The position numbers and the translations under genes were made by a program. This document shows, piece by piece, positions 1 to 10,139 of a stretch of 64,000 nt of DNA (within the stretch, counting starts at the first letter, position 1; each line of letters starts with the position of its first letter). The notes beneath the pieces were generated by a model that was not told the origin of the DNA, did no database searches, and saw only the letters and a program-made list of their open reading frames with translations. This DNA comes from Saprospiraceae bacterium (lineage in GTDB: Bacteria > Bacteroidota > Bacteroidia > Chitinophagales > Saprospiraceae), in NCBI GenBank assembly GCA_958295895.1, contig CATQHI010000003.1, positions 186,001-250,000 of the forward strand. Direction: 5' to 3'.

Positions 1-156
1 GATTCCGGTACCCTTAGCCTAGTGGATCAGTTCGCCCCCGACCGATTTTCCGTCGAGTTCTACGCCGACGTACGCGGCGTGGCTCCGGGCCAGAGTGCGG
101 TGTTCTACGAGGGGCATGATGTCGTGGGTGGTGGACTGATTCACGCCTCGCGGTAA
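1..156 (+). CDS. mnmA: tRNA-specific 2-thiouridylase MnmA, C-terminal end (partial)
   Basis: The window opens inside a gene read in frame 1 that ends with TAA at 154-156. The last 51 codons contain RGVAPGQSAVFYEG followed by VVGGGLI, the characteristic C-terminal beta-barrel signature of MnmA. MnmA uses ATP and a relayed persulfide sulfur to make 2-thiouridine at the wobble position of Glu, Gln and Lys tRNAs. Only the end is present, so catalytic cysteines cannot be checked. It converges on the next gene, whose stop codon abuts it at 157. Confidence 0.85.
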   Translation, partial: DSGTLSLVDQFAPDRFSVEFYADVRGVAPGQSAVFYEGHDVVGGGLIHASR

Positions 157-1305
157 TTATCGACTGCCACGGTAGAGTTCGTACTTGCAGAAGCGCGTCT
201 CCACCGGACCGTTCATCAGTGGCACCTTCTGACTCGTACGCAGGCCCACTCGCTTGACCGCCCGCGCGTTTGCCGAAATCAGCCAGGCTATGTAGCCAGT
301 CCAGTGCTGTTTGAGCGTATCTCCGATGCCGCGGTAGAATGCTTCGATATCTCCGGTTTCCATCCGGAATTCGTAGGGTGGATTCGTGACCAGTAGGCCA
401 GGCGTCTCGAGTGATGCGGGCAGGGGGGTAAGGTCAGCGAAGGCGGAGGTACGTAGTTCCACCAGCGGCAGTACGCCAGCGCGGTCCAGCGTAGCTCGGG
501 CAATGGCGATGGCGACCCCGTCGATGTCCGCTCCCAGGATCGGCTGCCGCAGCGGCACGATCCGATCCATAGCCGCTTGTCGCAAACTCCCCCATTCAGC
601 CGGGTCGAAGTCCGGCCACCGCTCGAAGCCGAAACTCCGCAGTAGCCCCGGCGGACGATTCGTCGCCCGCATCACCGCCTCCGCTACAATGGTTCCCGAA
701 CCGCACATGGGATCGACGAAGGGCTGCTCCCCCGTGTAGCCCGCAATGGCCAGCATTCCCGCCGCCAGTACCTCATTGATGGGTGCCTCCCCGGTGCGGC
801 GGCGGTACCCCCTACAGTGCAGGCCCGCGCCGGAGGAGTCTACACTCAGGTCCACCTCCCCCTCTCCGTGGATCCGCAGGTGAATGCGCAAATCGGGGTT
901 GCCCTTATCCACGGAGGGCCGCGTCTGGTACTTATCGCGCATCTGATCCACAATGGCGTCCTTGGCTAGCTGGGCGATGTAGTGTGTGTTGCGAAACCAC
1001 CGCCCCGGGTCCACTACATCGACATAGAGCGTCCCCTCCGGCCTGAGGTACGCTCGCCAGTTGGTGGCCCGCAGTCGGTCGTAGAGTTCCTGCTCCCGAT
1101 CCACCCGAAAGGCATCGATGTTGATCAATACGCGCAGCGCCGTGCGTACTTCGAGGTTCGCGCGGTACACCAGTTCCCTGTTTCCTCGACCCGTTACTAC
1201 CCGTCGTCCGGTCTGCAGATCGGTCACTCCCAGCTCCCGCAGTTCCGCGGCGAGCACCTCTTCGAGTCCGGCTAGGGTAGGGAAGGCGAGATCAAGCGTA
1301 GCCAT
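157..1305 (-). CDS. THUMP-domain class I SAM-dependent rRNA methyltransferase (RlmL-like)
   Basis: About 382 residues. The N-terminal half (TLAGLEEVLAAELRELG) is a ferredoxin-like plus THUMP RNA-binding region. The C-terminal half is a Rossmann methyltransferase with the SAM-binding segment FVDPMCGSGTIVAEA and catalytic motif TNPPYEFRM (NPPY type, base N-methylation). The family makes m2G in 23S rRNA (G2445 in E. coli RlmL). I chose the ATG at 1305 (MATLDLAF) over an in-frame start 16 codons upstream, because the family begins near this point. A CACCTTTG box, one mismatch from TAnnTTTG, lies at 1351-1358. The target base is inferred from the family. Confidence 0.85.
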   Translation of the reverse strand: MATLDLAFPTLAGLEEVLAAELRELGVTDLQTGRRVVTGRGNRELVYRANLEVRTALRVLINIDAFRVDREQELYDRLRATNWRAYLRPEGTLYVDVVDPGRWFRNTHYIAQLAKDAIVDQMRDKYQTRPSVDKGNPDLRIHLRIHGEGEVDLSVDSSGAGLHCRGYRRRTGEAPINEVLAAGMLAIAGYTGEQPFVDPMCGSGTIVAEAVMRATNRPPGLLRSFGFERWPDFDPAEWGSLRQAAMDRIVPLRQPILGADIDGVAIAIARATLDRAGVLPLVELRTSAFADLTPLPASLETPGLLVTNPPYEFRMETGDIEAFYRGIGDTLKQHWTGYIAWLISANARAVKRVGLRTSQKVPLMNGPVETRFCKYELYRGSR

Positions 1306-1335
1306 GAATTGTAATAAGGGTGAGTAAAGGGTTGG

Positions 1336-1352
1336 CCGGGGACGCAGGTGCA
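1336..1352 (-). repeat. Dispersed GC-rich repeat, copy 1
   Basis: Contains GGGGACGCAGGTGCA on the plus strand, matching the core shared by seven sites in the window (1336, 15134, 24471, 35015, 38726, 43971, 45829). It lies about 30 bases upstream of the RlmL-like start and touches a TTTG promoter-like box. Confidence 0.55.
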
Positions 1353-1361
1353 AAGGTGGTG

Positions 1362-1952
1362 CTAATCCATGGCATCGAGGGGTTCAGATTCGCCCCAGCG
1401 GTAGGCATCGGGCAGCTCGAAGCCGGCTAGGTCGAGTACGCGGTCGACCACCGTGCGTACGATCTCTTCAGCCGTCGTGGCTCCCGAATAGAAGGAGGGT
1501 ACGGCCGGGCAAATTATTCCTCCAGCTTCAGTAATGGTCGTCATATTCCTGAGGTGAATGAGGCTATACGGTGCCTCACGCGGCACCACAATCAACCGGC
1601 GGCGCTCCTTCAGAACGACGTCGGCCGCCCGGGTGATTAGGTCGGTAGACACACCGGAGGCGATCCGCGCCATCAGCCCCATGCTACACGGACAGACCAG
1701 CATGGTATCGTAGTGGGCACTGCCGGAGGCGAAGGGAGCTGTGAAGTCCCGCTGCCCGTAGTAGTCGAAGGGGTAGTCCCGCCACCCCTCGTCCCCCAGC
1801 TCGAATTGCCAGTTGTACTTACCGTTCTCAGTGATTACTACTCCAACATTTTCCCATTTTGGTTTTAATTCCTTTAAGCGGTCAAACAAAACTCTTGCGT
1901 ACAGCGAGCCACTACTCCCACCTACTGCGACTACAAGCTTTCTCTCAGACAT
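1362..1952 (-). CDS. ubiX: Flavin prenyltransferase UbiX-like
   Basis: 196 residues, normal for UbiX/Pad1. The enzyme joins dimethylallyl phosphate to FMN to make prenyl-FMN, the cofactor of UbiD-type decarboxylases. The FMN-binding N-terminus GGSSGSLYARVLFDRL, the PCSMGLMARIASGVS segment and VVPREAPYSLIHLRNM are all visible. In a Bacteroidota genome the likely client is a UbiD-like decarboxylase of the futalosine menaquinone pathway, and mqnD lies 12 kb away. The ATG at 1952 fits the family start. Confidence 0.88.
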   Translation of the reverse strand: MSERKLVVAVGGSSGSLYARVLFDRLKELKPKWENVGVVITENGKYNWQFELGDEGWRDYPFDYYGQRDFTAPFASGSAHYDTMLVCPCSMGLMARIASGVSTDLITRAADVVLKERRRLIVVPREAPYSLIHLRNMTTITEAGGIICPAVPSFYSGATTAEEIVRTVVDRVLDLAGFELPDAYRWGESEPLDAMD

Positions 1953-1999
1953 TGTTCAAACCTTTCGACTGTATACCTCTATTTTTTCTCCGTGCCTCG

Positions 2000-2500
2000 C
2001 TACTTAATCATCGTAAGAAAGGTCGAGAAGAACCAATTGGAGTCAACCTTGACCAGGGCAGCCAGTGCTGAATCCGCCTTATGACTGTACAGCTTTAGCT
2101 CCTTGACCACCTCGCGAAACTCCTCCGCCTCGGCAGTGTCTCCTTCGACACCGGTGAGGTCATCGAGTAAATGCAGCATGGGTTCGAGTTCCCGTTTTTT
2201 GCGGGCGATGATGATGTTCTTGACCACCTTTGACATATCCTTTTCGGCCACGAAAAATTCTTTTCGCTCGCCGGGAATTAACTTCTTGTGGGCCAGCCCC
2301 CAGTCTAGTAGCATCCGTGTGGTCGTATTCACATTACCGCGACTAATCTGTAGTTCCTCCATGATGTCTTCGGCACTGAGGGGATCATTGGCGACGAGTA
2401 GAAGTGCATGAATCTGGGCCATGGTACGGGTCACGCCCCAGGAGCTGCCGAGCGCCCCCCAGGCCTCGATAAACTTATCTTTTCCCTCTTGCAATTCCAT
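2000..2500 (-). CDS. GbsR/MarR-type winged-helix transcriptional regulator
   Basis: 166 residues from the ATG at 2500 (MELQEGKDKFIEAWGALG); an upstream in-frame ATG at 2548 would add 16 residues not typical of the family. The winged-helix core is clear: RTMAQIHALLLVANDPLSAE followed by MEELQISRGNVNTTTRML, and then a charged C-terminal helical part. Relatives (GbsR, PadR-like) repress neighbouring membrane or osmolyte genes. No palindromic operator was recognised here, so the target is unknown. It stands 47 bases upstream of ubiX on the same strand and could share its transcript. Confidence 0.75.
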   Translation of the reverse strand: MELQEGKDKFIEAWGALGSSWGVTRTMAQIHALLLVANDPLSAEDIMEELQISRGNVNTTTRMLLDWGLAHKKLIPGERKEFFVAEKDMSKVVKNIIIARKKRELEPMLHLLDDLTGVEGDTAEAEEFREVVKELKLYSHKADSALAALVKVDSNWFFSTFLTMIK

Positions 2501-2565
2501 AGTGGGGTAAGGTACTTGCGCGTGGCTTGGTTTAACCACCAGTTGCATTTAGCCCGTACATAGCA

Positions 2566-2595
2566 AACCCCGACCGAGCAGACTCGGCCGGGGTT
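2566..2595 (-). terminator. Rho-independent terminator of groESL
   Basis: A 13-bp stem (2566-2578 with 2583-2595, one G-U pair in the minus-strand RNA) has a 4-base loop. In the minus direction it is followed by a short TTTGCTATG stretch. It lies 25 bases after the groEL stop codon. Confidence 0.75.
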
Positions 2596-2620
2596 CGTAG
2601 TTGATGTCGGTAGGATTAGT

Positions 2621-4273
<1,653 letters not shown>

Positions 4274-4322
4274 TTATAATTTTAGAGTTAGTTAAATGGT
4301 GATGGGCGGACTATCCGCCATC

Positions 4323-4586
4323 CTACAGGATAATGAGGATGTCGTCTTCCCGCATGATGAGCAGGTCCTGTCCCTCGTGCTTGAGTTCCTGTCCGGCATA
4401 TTTACCGTAGAGAACAATGTCTCCGGTAGAGACCGTCATGCTGTTACCGTCCTTTCCCGGGCCTACGGCGATAACCTCACCGCGCTGCGGCTTTTCCTTG
4501 GCGGTGTCGGGGACGATGATTCCACCGGCGGTCTTTTCTTCGGCGGGAGCGGGCTTGACCACTACGCGATCATTGATCGGCTTCAT
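4323..4586 (-). CDS. groS: Co-chaperonin GroES (10 kDa)
   Basis: 87 residues from the ATG at 4586 ([17 protein letters not shown]). The longer reading frame upstream to 4652 adds 22 residues foreign to the family. GroES caps the GroEL ring. The mobile loop [17 protein letters not shown] and the C-terminal [12 protein letters not shown] are typical. No CIRCE element was seen upstream. A sigma-54-like -24/-12 box lies at 4662-4677. Confidence 0.96.
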   Translation of the reverse strand: MKPINDRVVVKPAPAEEKTAGGIIVPDTAKEKPQRGEVIAVGPGKDGNSMTVSTGDIVLYGKYAGQELKHEGQDLLIMREDDILIIL

Positions 4587-4661
4587 GTATGGTATGATTT
4601 GGTTAATGAAAATTGGGTTGTTCCGGTCAGCGGACGAAAGGCCTTCTGACACGCATGCCGT

Positions 4662-4677
4662 TGCTAAGACTGTGCCA
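4662..4677 (-). promoter_or_regulatory. Possible sigma-54-type promoter upstream of groESL
   Basis: The minus strand reads TGGCAC-N5-TAGCA, one mismatch from the -24/-12 consensus TGGCAC-N5-TTGCA with correct spacing. It lies about 76 bases before the groES ATG. It is a short degenerate motif and could be chance. Confidence 0.35.
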
Positions 4678-4748
4678 CCCGGTGCCGGCGGTCAAAATGT
4701 CAGACTACGGACAGTGGGTGCAGCCGGTGGTGTGTCCCTACCGTTGAC

Positions 4749-4756
4749 TACTTTTG
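4749..4756 (+). promoter_or_regulatory. Bacteroidota -7 box (TACTTTTG) upstream of purL
   Basis: TACTTTTG matches TAnnTTTG and lies 20 bases before the purL ATG. No clear TTTG -33 box was found at the usual spacing, so only half of the promoter is supported. Confidence 0.45.
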
Positions 4757-4776
4757 CCGCCTAACCACCTTGTCCT

Positions 4777-7016
4777 ATGGCCACGGCCCCCTCCCCCGCA
4801 GTAAATGCAGACGTAGCTAAGCAACTCGGGCTGACCGCCGAGGAGTTCGACCGGATTGTGGAGATTATGGGTCGGACCCCGAACTTCAACGAGCTGAGCA
4901 TTTCGTGATGTGGTCCGAGCACTGCTCGTACAAGAACTCCATCAGGTGGCTTAAACGCTGCCGCGGGACGGCGAGCGGCTGCTAGTGGGTGCCGGGGAGG
5001 AAAACGCCGGACTGGTGGACATTGGCGACGGGCTGGCCTGCGCCTTCAAGATCGAATCCCACAACCACCCCTCGGCCATCGAGCCCTACCAGGGGGCGGC
5101 TACCGGGGTAGGGGGCATCCACCGGGACATCTTCACCATGGGTGCCCGGCCATCGCCTCCCTCAATAGTCTACGCTTCGGCGACCCGCAACTCGCCCACA
5201 CCAAACACCTGGTGGCCGGCGTGGTCAAGGGGATCGGCGATTACGGCAATTGCTTTGGTGTCCCGGTCGTGGGTGGCGAGGTATATTTTCACCCCAGCTA
5301 TAACCAGAATATTCTGGTCAATGCGATGTCGGTCGGCATCGTACGGGTGGGGCAGACGGTATCCGCCTCGGCCGACGGACCGGGCAATCCGGTTTTTTAT
5401 CGTAGGCTCCGCTACGGGGAAGGACGGCATCCACGGGCCACCTTCGCCTCGGCCGACCTGACCCGAAGACAGCGCCCAGGACCTACCGGCCGTGCAGGTA
5501 GGTGACCTTTTCAGGAAAAACTTCTACTGGAGGGCGAGTCTGGAAGTCATTGCAACCGGGAGCCGTAGTCGGCATGCAGGATATGGGCGCGGCCGGTATC
5601 ACCTGCTCGACCTCCGAGATGAGTGCCAAGTCCGGTACCGGCATGCGCATCGATCTGGACCGGGTTGCCGACCCGTCAGGCTGACATGAAGCCCTGGGAG
5701 ATCCTGCTGAGTGAGAGTCAGGAGCGAATGCTGATCGTGTGCCACCGCGGTCGGGAGGCGGAGCTACTGGCGGTATTTGACAAGTGGGACCTGGAGTGTG
5801 AGCAGATTGGCGAGGTGACCGATACCGGGAGACTGGAGTTCCTGGCGGGGGGCGAGGTGGTGGCTGATGTACCGGCCGAGCCGCTGGTCCTCGGCGGGGG
5901 GGCTCCGGTGTACGAGCGGCAGACCCGGCGGCCTCGGTACCTCGACCGGGTAGAAGCCTTCGACCTAGCCTCCGTACCACTTCCGTCGGACCTGCGCACC
6001 GCCGCCAGACCCTGTTCAGGGCGCCGAGCCTGGTGAGTAAGCAGTGGGTGACCGAGCAGTATGACGGTACGGTGCGGACCAATAGCGTGACCGAGGAGCA
6101 GCCCGCCGCCGCCGCCCTGGTACGAGTGAAGGGAACCACCAAGGGCCCCTGGCCGTAACCACGGATTGTAACTCCGCCTACGTGTACGCCGACCCCTACG
6201 TGGGCACGATGATCGCCGTGGCCGAAGCGGCCGTAATATCGTGTGTGCCGGAGGAGAGCCGGTGGCGATCACCAACTGCCTGAACTTCGGTAATCCGTAT
6301 AATCCGGAGGCTTTCTACCAGTTCGTGCACGCCATCAAGGGGATGGGGGAAGCCTGCCGCGCCTTCAATACACCGGTGACGGGAAGGGAACGTGAGTTTT
6401 TACAACCAATCGCAGTACGAGGACGGTCGCACCGAGCCGGTGTACCCGACGCCCACTATCGGGATGCTGGGCGTGGTGGATAACATCAAGCGGACTATGA
6501 CACTCGGCTTTAGGGATCAGAACGACGTAATCTACCTGGTGGGGGGAAAGCCACAATGACCTGGGCTCATCGGAATACCTACGCACCGTCCACGGCATCG
6601 AGTACAGCCCGGCACCCTACTTCAAGCTGGAGGAGGAGATCAACTTGCAGCGTGCCATTCTGGCGTTGATTCGCGGGCAGCGACGTCAAAAGTGCGCACG
6701 ATGTCAGTGACGGGGGGCTGTTTCAGACCCTGTGTGAGTCGGCCATCGCGGGCGGACACGGCTTTACCGTGGAAACGGACGGAAACTTTCGCACGGATGC
6801 CTATCTGTTCGGTGAGGCGCAGGGTAGGGTAGTGGTGAGCGCGGACGAATCGCAGACGGCGGGCCTGGAGGAGGTGCTGCACGAGCACGGCGTCGCGTTC
6901 CGGGTCCTGGGCGTGTGGAGGGGGACGATTTGACGGTAGATGGGGAGAACTGGGGGCAGCTGATGGAGTGGGAGCTGCGTCACAGCCAGACCCTCGGTAT
7001 GATCCTGGAGGGTTAG
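4777..7016 (+). pseudogene. purL: Phosphoribosylformylglycinamidine synthase II PurL, many frameshifts
   Basis: Read across frames, this gives a near-complete small-type PurL (about 745 residues) from MATAPSPAVNADVAKQL to a TAG at 7014-7016. PurL makes FGAM from FGAR, ATP and glutamine-derived ammonia in purine synthesis. Family motifs are intact in pieces: [66 protein letters not shown] and AHDVSDGGLFQTL. Roughly fifteen small indels break the frame, near 4906, 4955, 5152, 5397, 5439, 5463, 5508, 5561, 5662, 6008, 6148, 6228, 6387, 6547, 6678 and 6912. Most fall in runs of one base and the residues between them are conserved. I suspect consensus errors over a working gene, but as written it is broken. 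Confidence 0.85.
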
Positions 7017-7068
7017 GGTCAACCAAAGGGGCGGGCTACGCTTTTTTTACCCAAAGGACTTCTTGCCT

Positions 7069-8184
7069 ATGTACCGCCTGCTTTTTCTTCCGCTCTGTGC
7101 GCTACTTACCGTGTTGGCGTCGTGTACCCCGGATGGGGGGAGTGCTTCCGGCGGAACCACCATCAGGGTGCAACTCGCCCAGGCGGGTGGCCTTTCCGCA
7201 AACCTGGACCGTATCACCATCGGTGGGGAAAAGGAGATGCTCAAGAGTACCTCGATCGATCAGGCGGGTAACTTCAGCTTCAGCTTCCCCCAGGCACTCG
7301 GGGATGGACTGTACCAAATCAGGGTGGGGGCACAAAAAGCCACCTTTGCCCTGGAGGCGGCCGATTCGGAAGTCGACATTACCGGGGAGCTGGCCAGCTT
7401 CAGTAACTACGACGTGGAGGTCAGCGGTAGCGAGGCGGCGACCGAGACCGTACGGACCATGCAACAATTGCAGCAATTAGGGGAGCTGGCGGAGTTCCAA
7501 TCACTGGTGGACGAAATCAAAAATCCCTACACTGCCGCCTTTGTCACCTTTAATGCCCTACTCCGTGCCGGGGAGCAGGCCCTGCCGATCCACGAGGCCG
7601 TACTAGAGCGGCTACCCAAGGATGCGGATAGCTACACGACCTACTCCACCTACATCACTCAGCTGAAGCAGCAACTTGCCTTTCAGAAGGCGCAGCAGTT
7701 GATCAAGCCCGGACAGCCGGCACCGGATTTGGAGCTCCCTGGTCCCGATGGCGAGATGGTATCTCTCGCTGATCTGAAGGGACAGGTAGTACTCCTCGAC
7801 TTCTGGGCAGCCTGGTGTGGCCCCTGCCGGCGCGAAAACCCCAACGTGGTAAAGGTATATGAGCGGTATAAGGACCGGGGCTTTACCATTTACAGCGTGA
7901 GTCTGGATGGCGTGCGGCCGGAACAAGCGGCGCGCTTCACGCCGGAGGAGCTTGCGGAGGCCACCGAAAACCAGCGGCAGAAGTGGGTGGACGCCATCGC
8001 GCAGGACGGTCTGAGTTGGCCGCACCACGGCAGTGAACTGAAGTTCTGGGGCGGAGAGGCCTCGGCGAAGTACGGGGTGCAGGCCATCCCGGCCACCTTC
8101 TTGATCGACCGCGACGGAAACATTGCGGAGATCGGACTGCGGGGGGCCGCTTCGATTGAGCAAGCCCTGCAGGGGTTGCTTTAG
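7069..8184 (+). CDS. TlpA-family thiol-disulfide oxidoreductase lipoprotein
   Basis: 371 residues from the ATG at 7069; a TTG two codons upstream is less likely. The N-terminus is a lipoprotein signal (LCALLTVLASC), so the protein should be anchored in a periplasm-facing membrane. Residues about 30-200 form a DUF4369-like beta-rich and helical region. From about 215 a thioredoxin fold follows, with the redox pair Cys250-Gly-Pro-Cys253 in FWAAWCGPCRREN and a cis-proline segment AIPATFLIDRDG near the end. It probably reduces disulfides of exported proteins, for example during cytochrome c maturation. Its stop overlaps the convergent galK stop by 4 bases. Confidence 0.85.
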   Translation: MYRLLFLPLCALLTVLASCTPDGGSASGGTTIRVQLAQAGGLSANLDRITIGGEKEMLKSTSIDQAGNFSFSFPQALGDGLYQIRVGAQKATFALEAADSEVDITGELASFSNYDVEVSGSEAATETVRTMQQLQQLGELAEFQSLVDEIKNPYTAAFVTFNALLRAGEQALPIHEAVLERLPKDADSYTTYSTYITQLKQQLAFQKAQQLIKPGQPAPDLELPGPDGEMVSLADLKGQVVLLDFWAAWCGPCRRENPNVVKVYERYKDRGFTIYSVSLDGVRPEQAARFTPEELAEATENQRQKWVDAIAQDGLSWPHHGSELKFWGGEASAKYGVQAIPATFLIDRDGNIAEIGLRGAASIEQALQGLL

Positions 8185-9296
8185 ATCAGTGAGGTACCCG
8201 CCGCTAGTCGGACGGGATAGCACTGGCAATCAATGGCGTAGGTAGCCCGGTAGGCGTCGGATACGGTCTGCTGTACGTCATCCAATCGATCTTCCCGAAC
8301 TAAGTTGAGTGTACACCCGCCGAAGCCGCCCCCCATCATACGGGCGCCGGCTACTCCTTCGAGCGCGGTGGCAGCGCGCTGTAAAAAGTCTAACTCCTCA
8401 CAGCTTACTTCATACTCATCGCGCAGTCCGGCGTGGGTCGCATTGAGTAGCCGGCCGAGCTCGTGGCTGCTGCCCGCCTCCAGCGCGGTGATGGCGGAGC
8501 GTACCCGCTCGTTTTCTTCGATCACGTAGTGGGCCCGGCGGTAGGCGACTTCATCAAGCCGCCCGCTTACGGCTTCCAACTGCTCTAGCGTAGCCGCGCT
8601 CAGGTGAGTAAGTTCCGGCGTCCGTTGCTGGATGGCGGCAAGTGCACGCTGACACTCCGCTACCCGCTCGGCGTAGGCCCCGTCGCTGAGGTCGTGGGAG
8701 ACCATGGAGTTGATGAGCAGGAGGCTATAATCGGTGAGCGCGTCCTTGACCGGCTCGAATTCCAGCGTATGACAGTTGAGTACGATCGGTCCGGTGGCCA
8801 GGCCGTTGAGGCTAGCAAACTGATCCATGATGCCGGAGGGAATGCCAAGAAAGGTATTGCTGGAGCGTTTACACAACTGGGCTAACTCCGGACGACTCAA
8901 CTTCGTATTGAGTAACTCATTGAGCAGGAAGGCCATACCTCCCTCGAGCGCCGCACTGCTACTGACTCCGGAGCCGCTGGGAAGGTTACCTCCGAAGACT
9001 ACTTCCAAACCGGGAAGAAACTGTCCCTGATCCTGGTACTGTACTCCGATACCGGCCAGGTAATTGACCCATAGCTTCGGGCTCGGCCATCAATTGGTAG
9101 GGACAGGGTGTGTTGCTCGGAGAGATCGACGGCGTGTAGTCGCCACTCGGGGGTAGATAGTGGCCTGGCTACGAAGTAGATGGCCTTGTCGATGGCCGCC
9201 GGCATTACCAGTCCGCCGGGTGTAATCGACGTGCTCCCCGATGAGATTGATGCGACCCGGGGAGCGCATCCGAATCGTCCACTCTCCGGAGGCCAC
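8181..9296 (-). pseudogene. galK: Galactokinase GalK, frameshifted in the N-terminal third
   Basis: Galactokinase (GHMP family) phosphorylates galactose at C1. The C-terminal 275 codons (8181 to about 9005) are intact and show the ATP-binding GGNLPSGSGVSSSAALE, MDQFASLNG and the late GGGFGGCTLNLV motif. The N-terminal signature SPGRINLIGEHVDYT lies in another frame near 9240-9270. At least two indels (about 9224 and 9075-9095) separate the pieces. The start is uncertain: a GTG at 9296 opens the first piece, but the gene may begin slightly upstream, where a long C run (near 9338-9347) could hide a further indel. Probably a functional gene with sequencing errors. Confidence 0.8.
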
Positions 9297-9349
9297 CGGA
9301 AGCGATGCCAGGTAAGCAGTGAGGTGGGGCGGAAGGGTGGGGGGGGGTG

Positions 9350-10079
9350 CTATGCTTCACCCTCATCCATTGTGTGGAAGACGTTGGCTACGTCATCGTC
9401 CTCCTCCAGCATGTCGATCAGGCGAATGACCGCCTCCGCTTCATCGTCGGAAAGTGTTTTAGTGTGACTGGGCAGGCGCACCAGCTCGGCACTATCCACC
9501 TCGATCTTGCGCCGCTCGAGCTCCTGTTGAAAGCGTCCCGAAATCTTCAAAGGCGGGTGTAGAACGTTACCTCGTCCTCGTCCTGTTCCATGCCCGTCGA
9601 GACCGGCATCGAATCAGTTCCAGTTCCAGCTCCTCCAAATCGTCCTTGATGGCGCTACGCTCGACCCGAAACTGTCCCTTACGGGAAAACATGTAGTCGA
9701 CCGATCCATTGACACCCATACTGCCGCCGTTACTTCGAAAATACGTGGCGAATATTGGCTACGGTGCGGTTGTTATTGTCGGAAGTGGCCTCCACGAGAA
9801 CGGCAATACCGTGCGGGCCGTAGCCCTCAAAGGTCACCTCGTCGTAATTGGTGGAATCCTTATCCGTAGCGCGCTTGATGGCGGCATCTACGTTCGCCTT
9901 GGGCATATTGACGGCCTTGGCGTTGGCGATCGCCAGGCGCAGGCGGGGGTTATAGTCGGGGTCCGGGCCGCCTTCCTTAATGGCGATGTTGATCTCCCGT
10001 CCTACCTTGGTGAAGGCCTTGGCCATACCGGCCCAGCGTTTCACTTGCGGGCCTTCCGGTATTCGAATGCGCGTCCCAT
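9350..10079 (-). pseudogene. yebC: YebC/PmpR-family protein, frameshifted
   Basis: YebC-family proteins are about 240 residues long and act as transcriptional regulators or translation factors for proline-rich nascent chains. The start at 10079 gives MGRAFEYRKARK, then a missing base near 10045 breaks the frame before KRWAGMAKAFTKVGREINIA. The central segment GPHGIAVLVEATSDNNNRTV and the acidic C-terminus (LIDMLEEDDDVANVFHTMDE) are conserved. More indels occur near 9735 and between 9550 and 9700. Together the pieces make one full-length family member. A perfect TATCTTTG promoter box lies 20 bases upstream. Confidence 0.82.
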
Positions 10080-10098
10080 GCAGTGTCTGAATTTTGCG

Positions 10099-10106
10099 CA
10101 AAGATA
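10099..10106 (-). promoter_or_regulatory. Bacteroidota -7 box TATCTTTG of yebC
   Basis: The minus strand reads TATCTTTG followed by CGCA, 20 bases ahead of the yebC ATG at 10079. It is a perfect TAnnTTTG match in the gap between ribBA and yebC. No TTTG was found at -33. Confidence 0.5.
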
Positions 10107-10139
10107 AACCGTGGGCCCGGGCCGGCGGTGTAGTCTTAC

